Translations under genes and position numbers: made by a program
Assembly (NCBI RefSeq): GCF_963583255.1
Contig: NC_084810.1
Coordinates: forward strand, 6,293,751 to 6,357,750
Length of the DNA: 64,000 nt
Direction: 5' to 3'
DNA from: Pyrus communis
Taxonomy: Eukaryota > Streptophyta > Magnoliopsida > Rosales > Rosaceae
The notes under the pieces: model-generated
The model's input: the letters and a program-made list of their open reading frames with translations, nothing else
Databases searched by the model: none
Told to the model about the DNA's origin: nothing
In this document: piece by piece, positions 11,412 through 23,005 of the stretch
Layout of the letters: the number at the start of each line of letters is the position of its first letter
Position numbering within the stretch: the stretch's first letter is position 1

Positions 11412-14220
11412 ATGGCTCTCAATAACAGCAACGATCACTGGGCATTTCTGGTATAAAATTCATCTTCTTGAACTTACTCTCTCTCCCCCACCCCCCTTTC
11501 GAATTAAGGGTTTTTTTGGGTTGGGAACTTGGGGTTCTTTGCTTTGAAATCTTGGGTTTAGTTTGCTTCTTTTGCAATTTTGAGTTCTAATTGAAATTGG
11601 ATTTATTGGGTGTAGGAATCTTGTTTGGTTGACAAGAGTGTGGCAATTTTTCGTATTTCGATGTTGCAATCGTTATTCGTGTTCGTGTTTACCCTTGTAT
11701 TTCTTTGTCTTAGCCTACATATTCTGGACAACCAAACATATCCTAATCAAATCTGAAGGTGCATCTTGTTCTTGTGATTAGGATTAACTTGCAATCTCTT
11801 TTATTTCGTGCAACTTCTCTGGACCTTTAATTTACTTGTTTACATCTCTCTTTGCTGATTGATACAGGAAGAAATGGATGCGCCTCTGTGGGTGGATCTC
11901 ACTCTAGAAGCCAACTCAACAAACCAACATATGTGGGTTCTAGTATACTCAGAGACAAATATTTTCCTTAATTTTCAGAAATGGTTTATAATTTAGAAAG
12001 TATATGTGATGTCAATTTCTAATTCTTCTTTTTTGGATTGGATACATTGCAGTGATGATGACTGGTTTTACATAAGCCATCTGTAAGTATCCTTTGGCCC
12101 TTTGATTATGCGGCATTTTCCATTTTGCCTTTGTAATTCATGCTGTCAAATAAGAATGCTGAGTTTTAGTAATGTACTGGAATTATTAGGTTCCACCAAT
12201 GCTCTTCACGCCAGTTGAGGGCTGCATTTTTGAATTTGGGTGAGGATAGTATGGGCTTAAACTTTGACTTAGTAGGACCATCTTCGCCACAACTTCTGTC
12301 TTCTGTCTCTAAGTCAAGAGGCAAAGACTTTGTAAGCAAGAAATGGAGAGGGGAAAACCAAGATTTTACAGATAAGCGGGACCCAGACAAAGTTCTGAGT
12401 GGGACATCTTCCTGTGGGGACTCAGGGTCCAGTGATAAGATGAAACCCAAATCAAGCTTTATACAGTTGAAAGGAACATCCAGTTCCAAATCAAGTTCAG
12501 TTTGTAAAAGCAGTCTAACTGGAAATCACATACCCAATTGCTCTATGCCAACGTCCTCTGGTGGGGATCCAACATGTAGTTTTAGTTATGTGACAAACAA
12601 GGAAAATGAAAGCAGTGCAGCAAGCACCATTACATCTGAGAGTGGTCAGCAGCAACAACAGAAGTTTATGGAGAAATCAAATCCGGCATTGAGTCAAACA
12701 AATGGGATATTTTCAGTAATAAAGGCTGGTTTCAGGAAAAGCGGTATTACGAGGCCAGCAGCCAGAGTGGAGATTAATTGTGATAGAAGGAAATCAAGAG
12801 GCCGTAAATCTTCATTCAGCAAGTCTAGTGTGGGATCATCTTCAAATCCTGGTTCGAATGGCAGGACCTCAACATCTACATCAATACAGTACAAAGAAAG
12901 ATCCCCAGATAGCAGGAATGTGGCAAGAATGAGTTATGCAACCAAGAACAGAATAAAACCTTCTAAAGTATCCAAGTTGTCTATGCATAAGAGTGAGTGA
13001 GGGACTGCAAACTACATAATTGGACCTAATGTTTCAAAGTCAATCCACGTGGAAGCTACAAAACCAAAGGTGAGATGTCACAAATCCGAGACACAGATAA
13101 TAAGAATTTTCTTGATTGTGATGTATGCATATCTGAAATAATCGCCTACTAGTAAGGGACTTGTCAGTTAGGACTGTACTCTATTTAATTGTGATGTATG
13201 CATATCTTATTCTCTCCCTCTTTTCGTAACACATCCCAAAAAGCATTTTGAGGGCCCCATATTTGTTCATGGTTTTCTTGCAATTTATTCCTACATTTTA
13301 TTCCAACTGAGTTTGATCTCGATGGGCCACAAGATTGATATTAACATGAATCATACTGTTTGTGCAGGTTCAGTATCAGATTCTGAGAAGGAAACCTTTG
13401 GATTCTGTTCTAGTTAAAGAAACTAAACCGGTAACTACTGTGAAATCTAAGAAGAAACCAGTTGTTGGTGGATCTAACAGATTGGCGGCCCCAGGAAAAG
13501 AGAATTTGAAAGGGAGAATCGCTGGGAGTCAGAAATGCAATAACAAAGGCATTGCTCCTGCAACCATGGTTTGGAGTCCGAAGGGGACAAAACAGAGCAT
13601 TTTGCAAAGGACTGACCGAATGGGACTGGCTGGAAAGGTACATAAGTTAATAGTCGATAATTAGTCCTTTGTAATCGTTTGTATTTGTCTAACAGGATTA
13701 GAAAAAAGTTCATCTTTCACTCCTCATGTACCATTTAGAGTAAAAACAACTGTTTTCCCTTTAAGTGTGGTTTGGGAGTGGAGGCTTTTTGGATATTTAT
13801 CATTGTTTCCACAGCAGAACCATGGCTAACCTTGTTGTACTTAAAATTTTTAAGTGTTTGCTCCTTTAGGTGCTGACATTAGTCTGACGGATGATCTTGT
13901 AAAAGAGTAGAAATTTAGGGGAGGTTGAACCTCATTAGGCTTTTGAATGTGCTGCAATATAGACAGAAAGCATCATGTCTGGGGCAGTGATCTTAGTTGA
14001 TATTGCTAGGGTACTTGTTATCTGAACATATGCAATCTCGAATTAAATTTTGTGTTAATCCCAATCCATATCCGATTTAGTATAGAGATTGGTGATGAAT
14101 TGCAGACACTTTCACTTAATAATCTGATAATGTTGAGCTTCTTTTGAGCAGGGGAAAGTCGGCGGTCCAAGCCATTTGGTAAGCCTGAAGGATGTTCCAA
14201 AGAGACCCCATTTCAGATGA
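11412..14220 (+). CDS. Conserved plant protein with two KEN motifs; in-frame TGA in exon 4
   Basis: Six exons fit GT-AG rules and keep frame: 11412-11450, 11868-11932, 12053-12082, 12190-13069, 13368-13637, 14152-14220, giving 450 residues plus stop. However, codon 315 (12998-13000) is TGA, with the frame open on both sides. The N-terminus has a dense conserved-looking block (EEMDAPLWVDLTLEA, DDDWFYISH, FHQCSSRQL, residues about 14-55). The remainder is Ser/Lys-rich, low complexity and basic, so probably disordered. KEN tripeptides lie at residues 182-184 and 382-384, the second beyond the TGA. I recall this N-terminal block from unnamed plant proteins but cannot give a function. The gene is convergent with MRE11 downstream. 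It may be truncated, a pseudogene or carry a sequence error. Confidence 0.72.
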
Positions 14221-15113
14221 GAGACCAGTGCAGTCTAGCTGATTTGTATGTATAGGGTAAACCTAACATCACTTCTGACACTGGAGAAAAAGTAGAGTGA
14301 AACAGAGTTTGGCCCTCAAATGATCCGAGATTCTTGCTGGCCCAGAGGGTCCCGTATTTCTATGGAAGTTTTTCTTCTGATTGCCATGAGTTGAGGTGAT
14401 ATCTTTCGAGTGGCGCTATTTTCACGCACCTCATGCTAGTTTCGAGTGGCGCTATTCTAATAGTCGTTTAGTATTATGTACATATCTACTGGAGAAAGCT
14501 CTTCTGGAATTCTTTTCATTTGACAAATTGAAAGAGAGAGGGAGTAGGATCTGTAATTCACATCATTTTTGAAAATATTAGAGGTTTCTGTAATGAAATG
14601 TTAGACGCGCAAATCGTTTACTTTGAAGGTGTAATACAAGTTGATGTTTTCTTGACTTACAAGTCATCTCAGACAACGGGGTTGTTTCCAAGCTGAAACA
14701 AATCAGATGGATGTTGCGACCACAAATTCCAGCCAACCTGCCCGTTGATACCAGTCTGGTGGCCGGAAACCATGGCCGGAAACCATGTTCACAATCTCTC
14801 ACATCATGTATCACTCAAGACAGATATGTACAGTACCCGAAAAAGAACATTAACTCGATTTGGAACAAAATCAACTGAAGCGGGCATCCACTCTTGTAAC
14901 GATCAAATTACATTTTGCGACCTTTCGGAAGGAACATTCAAACAGCTTGAATGTAGACTTCCATCAGAAGCCTCTACGAATGGATTGTCTTTGTCCCAGC
15001 TCTGAACTCTTTAGCTCCTACGTCCTTCTGCGCCGAAATGGAGGTACATAAGGTTGGAGCCGTGACATGAAGTTGGACTGCCTTGTCAAAGCATGGGAGA
15101 ACTTTACTGATTG
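14221..15113. other. Shared 3' region of two convergent genes
   Basis: This stretch lies between the stop of the KEN-box gene (14220) and the MRE11 stop (15114 on the minus strand). It presumably holds both 3' untranslated regions. No other gene, repeat or clear polyadenylation signal could be defined. A short repeated phrase, TTTCGAGTGGCGCTATT, occurs at about 14405 and 14442. Confidence 0.5.
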
Positions 15114-18100
15114 TTACCTTCTAAGAGCGCCGTAATTTCTCGTGACCTACAAAAAAGGAGAATAAAAGCTCAGTACTATTAGAAATCTCTCAAGACCAAA
15201 AGCAGGCAGTCCTATATATTTCCAGGCTGATTTTTAAAGAATACAGTAAAATGAAATAGAAGAAAGAAGAACCACCCGAGGCAGAGGCTTATTTAATCTC
15301 TTTGTCACATCTTCATCATCGTCGTCATCATCTTTGTTCATAAACATTCGGTTAATTGCAGAGCTATCTGATTTCTTTCCACGCTTAGATGGTTGCGTAG
15401 AGCCTCTACCTCTCCCCCTTGGTGCAGCCCTTTTCCGTCCTCTACTTGGAACAATTTCATCATTTTCCTTCAATAATTGAAACCATATTATCTTATCAAA
15501 TGAGTAGCATAAACAACATTGATTCCGTTTATGGAACGTGTAAACATGCAAAATTATTTAATGGTTGGCACAAGGCAAAAGGAGGTTGTGTGTGGACTTA
15601 AAAAAAAAAAAAAAAAAAAAAAATCATATGTAAGAGCTTCGCCAGTCAATTGACAGTAACTTAAGAACAGCCCGGATTTTCATTAGCTATTACTGATTTA
15701 ATGCCAAAACTCAGTTGAAAAAGAAGGTAATCCATACCGAACTATTATCAACCTCATCAATTCCAAGTTTCCCCGCCTCTTCTTCACTCGAAGGAGAATC
15801 CACATCATCCCCATCATCAGCAATACTTCGTACAGCGGCAGTTGCAGCAACTGATGCAGATCTGCAGTAATTATATTAGCTAAGATACAAAACTGGGAAC
15901 ATGAATGTCTCGACTTGTTAATGCAATATGAACCAAACGTGCAGCAGACTTCTAACTGCTTGCAATTAGCTACTTAGAATACATCCTAATAAGTCATGAT
16001 TTTGCAATGTCAGAACTTGTTTTCTTGTCTAACCGGAGTTGGTTTCTTATTAAGAAGGCTGCGTTAGTTGTGTTCTTGGGATTTTACATTAGTTCTTTGG
16101 CATCCTAATTGCTTCTTTAATTGTGTTTATTAGTTCACATCAGAGTCAACGACAATGAGATATACAGAATGAAATTGAACTGTCACGTAGAACAGCAATA
16201 AGGACAAACAAGGAAGGAATCCCCAGTTAGCAACGCTACCTGTAGGGCACAGAAAAAGGATACCATGTAGATATTTTTAACTGAACATTAGTAAATACAG
16301 AAAACAGAAAAACTAACTTGTAATGGAAAAGATAAAGTCCTATAAAGGTTAAGGGTACTATTTGCATTTTGTGGTAGACTTTAATGTTGAATACCAGAGA
16401 GAATCATGACAAATATCATGCAGTGGGAGGATAAAGTTTTGCAGCTATATTTGTTCCTACATATTTCTCTCTTACACCTCTAAAGCAACTAATTAAATTG
16501 CTGGTTATTAATTAAGTTTTAAAATGAAGTGGCCGCTTAATTGATTGAATATCTTCTCAAACTTAGGTCAAAGAAAAACCTCTGAGAAGACCGAAATCCA
16601 AGAGATGCATCGAGAGTCGTCTGCTTCAAGGTACTGGTACCCCTGCCCCTGCCTCTGCCCCTTCCTCTTGCAGTAGTTTTACCCTTACCAACTTCTGAGG
16701 TAGACGTTCTGCCCTTGCGGCCTCTGGCAGTGGATTTTGAGCCAGTCATCTGCGTTGCATCTTCATCGTCACTGAAGGAAACTGCACTTGCAGTTCCAGC
16801 AGCACTTGTACTTCTGAAATCCTACACGAAGAACAATAGCTTAAAAATGAAAATAGTAGGCACATGTATCAGCCAAAAAATTCTGAAATGGATGCAATAA
16901 AGAAAAGTGATGCAAATTCTCGAAAAAAGCAGATTAAAATCAGAATTACCTCCCAAGGAGGGGCAGTGGAAGAGAATGGAGAGCTACTCTTAGAGTTCGT
17001 AGGTCTTTCCTTGACACGTTCCTGCACTTATAACATAAATATTTGGTCAGTGTATGGAAGCAAGCCCTCATTAATTGCCATAGTAATGCTTAAGGCCACA
17101 ACAGGGTGAGATGCATGAGCGAAAGTAGCTCCTTAAAACCTAAAAATCCCAAATTCAAGACTTCTATGTTTTTTCTTTTATGTCAAAACTGCCTACAATT
17201 ATGATCAATAAATTGCAAACTTTGAATCACGTATATACGTTTTTCCCATATCTAAGAACTAAAACCAAACTCTATGAAATTAGTACAAGAGGTCTCAGTC
17301 GACTGCTATGCATTTTGGGCCTAAATGTCTCATTTCAAACCCCAACGACAGCCCTGAAGGCCCCATCAGGGCAAAATAATTGTCCATGAAACTGACTAGA
17401 ATAGGGTAACACAATCACTGATGAAAGAAAAATATTTGAAATTTAATCATTCTTGCCTGCAAGCACTCCCCGACTTTAACGATTAAATCTTCCTCTTCAA
17501 ATGTCACTGTATCTGGATCCTTAGCAATTTTCTTCTGTAGAAGTAGAAAAGAAAATTGTCAGTAACATACTTCAAAAGAAAATACAATAGCTAGTTGAAA
17601 CTTTAATTTAAACAGAGCAAGTACTCACTCGAGTTTCTTCAAGATTGTACTTCACGCAAGAATAGAAAGCCATTTTGTCATCCTTACTAACAAAATTGTG
17701 CAATGCAACGTCCAAATCATTGACAGGAAGGATCTCCATTTTCTGCATGATCAGATATCCCCATGAGGGTTTAACCTTAAAATAAAATTTACAAGCTGTA
17801 AACCTGTAAGTAATTGTAATGTCGTCTACAATATTTTCCACATGACTTCCATTTTAGCAATAATCCAAAAAATAAATCATATCCTGAAATCATAAACTCT
17901 TACTATGATGGCGAAGGACAAAAAGAACCAAGTTTCAATCACGTTAAGTTTTCCACTGATAATGTTTTCCATAAGTCAGTTGAGGTGTGTGTTTCTGAGC
18001 AAATTGTGGAACTGTTTATCCGCGAGAAACTAACAAAACTATATTCTGTATAAAACAAATCCAGAGTTCCACTGGATGAAAAGTACTATATGCATGATAA

Positions 18101-21100
18101 TCTGAGTACAGGAAAGAAGGAATATGACAGCTGATACCAGATTATTTTCCGCAACCAAAGCCTCTATGTTTTGCTGATTTAGTTCTTCTGGGCGAAGCCG
18201 TTCAGAATCATCAATTTTAGCTACAATAAAAGATAAGAAATAATTAACTGAAAATCTGTGAATATATGAATTCTAACATTTAATGGACTTCACAAATAGC
18301 TCTGACTGTAACGAAATCCCCGAGTAACAGAGTCTACTGTCGTAGTGATGTCAGAACTGAACTTCCCCTACATGGTGAGAATTTATTTAAAGTCTCATCA
18401 AGTTTTATTACCATCACTTTTGTTTGAGATATACCACAACTGTAGCTAATGTATGTGAAAGTCTTTAGACTGATGCCAGCACTAAGATTTAACTTGTGGG
18501 CAATCTGTTAATCTAATGGACCTACGAGGTTAATATATTGGAAATCTCATAGGTGAGGTCATACTGCACCAAGCTTTTTGTTATTCAAAAATTAAGTGAA
18601 GTGTTGGAACTTATAAGATGGTATAAAAACAAACACTCAACCAATGCAAAATCCACTACTGTTGAAGCTTTTGAAAATTTGTGATAATAAGTACCTTCGC
18701 TACGGCCCTTTGTTGAAGCTTTTGAAAATATAAGAATGTCTTGTGGGTTTGCAACCTTAAAGTCATTACAATAGCAATGATTTATTTCCAAAATGTGATA
18801 CGAGAAAAATTAGCAGTAGAATACTGATCTAGGATTAGTGAATGTACCTTCCCCACATACTTCTGTCCAAATCTTTGAGGATTTATTGTCATAAATCCAG
18901 AATAGTCCACCTGCCAATTGTTCCATTGAAGTTATACGATCACATGGAAGGGGAGGTTAAGGTTACATTGGGTAAAAAAGAGAACATCCATATGTACACA
19001 AATACTTGTAGATCGGAAGCCAAGGCATGGGATAGGAAAAAGGCCTAGAGATGTGAGGATGCATATATGAGGATCACCATCATAATACCAACATCTTAAG
19101 TTAAATTGGAAATATTACCTTTATTCGAACTAGTGGAAGTTGGAGCTGTGATCCGCTAACATTTTTCCTAGATTTCTCTATCTGAGCGTTGACCTACGGA
19201 AATTCAAATCTATACTATTAATATACAGCACATGCATCAGAGGGCATAATACAGGGAAAAAAGAAAGGCATGGGAAAGTACAACAGTCCGATATTACTTG
19301 CAATTACACTTACCACTTTGTCCAAGTGTTCAAGAATTGAATTAGGATCATTGGGATCAATTTCAGGTTCATCTTTTAATACAATCTGTAGCAGAAAAAA
19401 TATATTATTAATCAAAAGTTTTAATGTAGAAGAAAAGGTAAACATTAAATCACCTCTGTGTACTCAAAAGGCCTCACTGACGTCAAAGGAATCTTGGTTG
19501 GACGGTATTGATTCCCCTGCATAAAAGTATAACAGCATCCAACTCAGTTTGGGAGGAGAAAGGATCAAAAGATGCTGCTTTCAGGAAAAAAAATAGATCT
19601 AACATTGTTTTGCAACCTTAATTTCTAAAAGGAGCACATGCTTTGGCTTTGATTCTCCGTCAATCAGTGATGTTGCAACAGAAGAACCAGGTTGTGTAAT
19701 GTGAAATCCCATCCCCGGAACTTCCTGTCAGAAACAAAATCATATAAAGTCGTGTAAGGCACCCTCCCAACAAGACCAAAACTACGCACCTAGAGACAGA
19801 TGCACGTACACACTCAAGCTTGCATGCACAAGCATGCACATGTCCATGTTGCATATATTGATAAAGCAATATTCATTGGCACCTGAGGGTCCACGAGGCA
19901 TTCGTGTTCATGCCCCCACACTACGAAGTCTAGGAAGCGTGGTAAAAAGTGCTCATTGATGGCATTTTTTGGGTTTGTCTTCACTCTGCACACAAAATTA
20001 TATAACTTCGTAACTAGGAAGATTGACAACTTAAATCAAATGAAACCATGATATAAATCGGGATTCCTCCTTAATGATGATTAATCCAATCTCACCCACC
20101 CACCCACACACCAAACCTGTTCTGATGAAGCACTAGAATGTTGAACCAGTCTGACACTTCCAACCCTTCTTGAGATTCAGGTCTCATCCATTGTACAGCA
20201 TGTGGTGTCTAACATATGAATAATATGCCCAACAAATATGTGTTTAGAAGCCTGCAAATAAACAGCATAAAGCAAATTCTCAACATCAAATACCTGAAAC
20301 ATTCTATTGAGCCGTTCATCTCTAATGTTTCCGAGACCATAAAGAGCCACTGATGTTGCACCCTGCAATTCAGGAGGAGTTATGCGCCATGCAGCACAAA
20401 GACAAAAACCCTCTATTCACCAAAAGAAGACATTAGATCCTCCCAATCCTACTATTAATTAAATCCATAAACTAACCTTCCTCATGAGAATAGGATACAC
20501 AGTGATCTGACCAACCCCAGAACCCCCAAGACCCATTTTCCCAAAATAGTTTACAAGGTTGCACGCTGAGAGAATATCGACAGCAGAAAGATTATCCTGC
20601 CAATAACCACAATGTTAAGAAGTACAGATACATGGTACTTAAAACAGCTGTAGCAAACACATTTCAAAATATCGATAAATACCATGCATGAGCGTACGAA
20701 AGAGGGGGTCCTTGCTCCTCTTTTTGGCAATAACATAATTGCTATTTAAAACATATCCCTTTTCTTCCCAGCGATAACCATTAGCCTATTGTACCCTCCC
20801 TCCCCATTTTTAAATACCCCCTCTCTCTTTTCCTCTCTTACAGTAATTGGATATAGAATAACAGAACTGGTAAGCATATGGCCCATTTTTGGGGATCATC
20901 TTTTCATGGGTTCAAGGACTGGTCACATTAGATGCAGCTTACTCCAAAAGATAAACATATTTTTCTTGATATTTTAACAAGACCATTCAAATGATCAAAT
21001 CCTTTACTAACTGTAAATCTATATACTTAGAAAACACATAACTACAGCAAATGGTATGTCTGAATTTGCTGACAAGCCTAGTAAGTTATAAGTTTCTTTC

Positions 21101-22287
21101 TTGTAGGAATCGATAGAAAGCTGATGAGGATTGTAAGCTCAATCCCCTGGAAACTTGAACCCTTTAATTACAACCAACAAACTTGACCAGTGAGCTATAT
21201 ACGATAACGAATTTGTGTAAAAAAAATCTTAAAACATGGTGCTAAAAATGATTTCTGATGAGAAACATTGATAATGTTTTAAAAAGAAATGAAAGGGCAA
21301 ATACGCAAACAACTTCACTGATAGAATCCATACCACTCCAGCAGGGTCGTCATGATTTCCATGGATACTAAACACTGGCAATCCAACATTGAAGTGAGGA
21401 TCTTCATAATTTACATGACCAAATCTGTTAGAACAAGAATTTTGTTATTAACAGAAGGGTGCCTATCATCCTTATCATAATATATCTCTAATTTTTTACA
21501 GAAAGTCAAGGTTCCTGATACAAACTTGGATGCAAAAACACATCAGAGTGACATATCATTGCAGCAAAAATTCCGTATTTCTCCATTTGCTCAACTCATG
21601 GCATTTGAACCAAAGGTCAACTTAGACATATCATTGTAGCAAAAATTCCAAGCAAACAACAAACGTGCAGTTCATTAACTACATACGTATTTGGAAAATT
21701 CAGAGTCTGGTCGCTAACAACTTGGAACTGCACTGGCTGATCATTGAGGCAATGACGGCGGAGAATCTCAATGGCCTTAACTAGTGTTGACCTTGAAGGC
21801 TTATTCTCATGGAACAGATCACCACCCAGAAGCAAAAAATCCACCTGATAGAGGATAAATGCCAAAATGTGTTGGTTCACAGACAGTATAAGGAAACAGT
21901 TTCAATCGAAAAGAGCTTTGCAATACTGTATTTCTCCAAATGTGGACACAAAATTGAAAGGAATTAGAGAACGGGAATCAAACCACAATCGCAAAGTTGA
22001 TTTGCATGGAGTGAGACTACAAATACAGCTAGAATGAAAAATTGGCTATTACATTCTTTTGTTGTGCTATTGAGCATATCTCATCAAATGCCTGGAACGA
22101 ATCATGGCGCCGTACTTCATCCTTCTCCATATAACCCAGATGGCAATCCGTAGCAACAAGTATTCGAAGTGTATTACTAAAATCCTCCCTGAAAATTGTT
22201 TCATTGAAGGTAAAAATCGGAAAATACCATTTGCCCCGAAAATCTGAATACATATTGCAGAGAAATGTACCTTGACAAGTCACCCAT
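15114..22287 (-). CDS. MRE11: MRE11 double-strand-break repair nuclease
   Basis: Nuclease of the MRE11-RAD50-NBS1 complex, which processes DNA double-strand breaks in the nucleus. Twenty-two coding exons on the minus strand keep frame: 22271-22287, 22053-22188, 21687-21844, 21334-21424, 20477-20596, 20294-20362, 20117-20208, 19883-19985, 19617-19724, 19454-19516, 19314-19385, 19119-19193, 18848-18910, 18695-18755, 18138-18220, 17629-17742, 17457-17534, 16950-17021, 16580-16821, 15738-15861, 15276-15467, 15114-15146. The product is 721 residues (Arabidopsis about 720). Phosphoesterase motifs are intact: TDCHLG (19-24), [10 protein letters not shown] (58-67), GNHDDP (126-131), LHQNR (224-228), GHEHE (252-256). 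The C-terminus has two Gly-Arg-rich tracts (exons 19 and 21), acidic runs and the ending NYGALRR. The start MGDLSRED is the only ATG in the first coding exon. No frame damage was seen, so it looks functional. Confidence 0.95.
17022..17456 (-). other. GC-AG intron 17 of MRE11
   Basis: The exon ending at 17457 finishes ...TTGCAG and is followed by GCAAGA instead of GT. The acceptor at the next exon (17021) is a normal GTGCAG. The joined frame (GECLQ then ERVKERP) matches the expected MRE11 order, and no GT site nearby keeps frame. The surrounding CAG|GCAAG fits the strong-donor context usual for GC-AG introns. Confidence 0.85.
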
Positions 22288-22829
22288 ACTGACAGTTGAT
22301 ACTTTTTAACCCTACAACTTGTCGAAACCACAGACTGTTATGATCATAAAATCCCCCGATTTCGATTAGAATTTGATTTTACTAACGCCGGCATTTCCAC
22401 CAATAACAATTCAAAATCCAAACAATTGAAAGCGAAAAAAGGATCAGAATTTACAGTTCAAGGAAAGCATTTGCTACAAAGGTTGAAGTAAATTAAACCT
22501 CCCAGCATGCAACTTTCGATATCGAAAAAATTCAAAAATCTCAAGTCGAATACTGAAAACCGAAATCCAAAACCCCTAAAACGCAGGGTTTTAGCAGCAC
22601 AAGAACACAAAATCGAACAGCGTAAATACGGAAAAGAAAAAGAAAAAAATCAGAGTGAAAGTTCAATTCCCTAGTTGCTGATGAATTTTGTGAGTACAAA
22701 TTTCGAACCAAAAATTAAAGTACTATAGTAAGCGATTCACGAATTCGGTAGTCAATTACCGAGTTCTTTTTTTTTTTTTCCTGTTTTTTTCTCGGGAAAC
22801 AAACAGTCGATATAGCGAGAGGTGATTAC

Positions 22830-23005
22830 CTGTCTTATGGTGTTGTCAATACGACTGCGAGTGCGAATGCAGAAGCGGATTCGGCGAAGCTTTGCGACCG
22901 GAAGAGGGCACGGTGGCGGGGAATTTTGAAAGAGCGATGACAGTGGAAACAGAGAAGAAAGGTACGTTGACACTGTTTTTCAGCGATTTACGTACCAAAG
23001 TACCC
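22830..23005 (-). other. Probable 5' non-coding exon and core promoter side of MRE11
   Basis: On the minus strand a good donor (ACAG|GTAATC) at 22830/22829 lies about 540 bp upstream of the MRE11 ATG, followed by a T/U-rich intron-like stretch. This suggests a leader intron with its acceptor near 22320-22300. The right limit is arbitrary; no TATA box was assigned. Confidence 0.4.
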
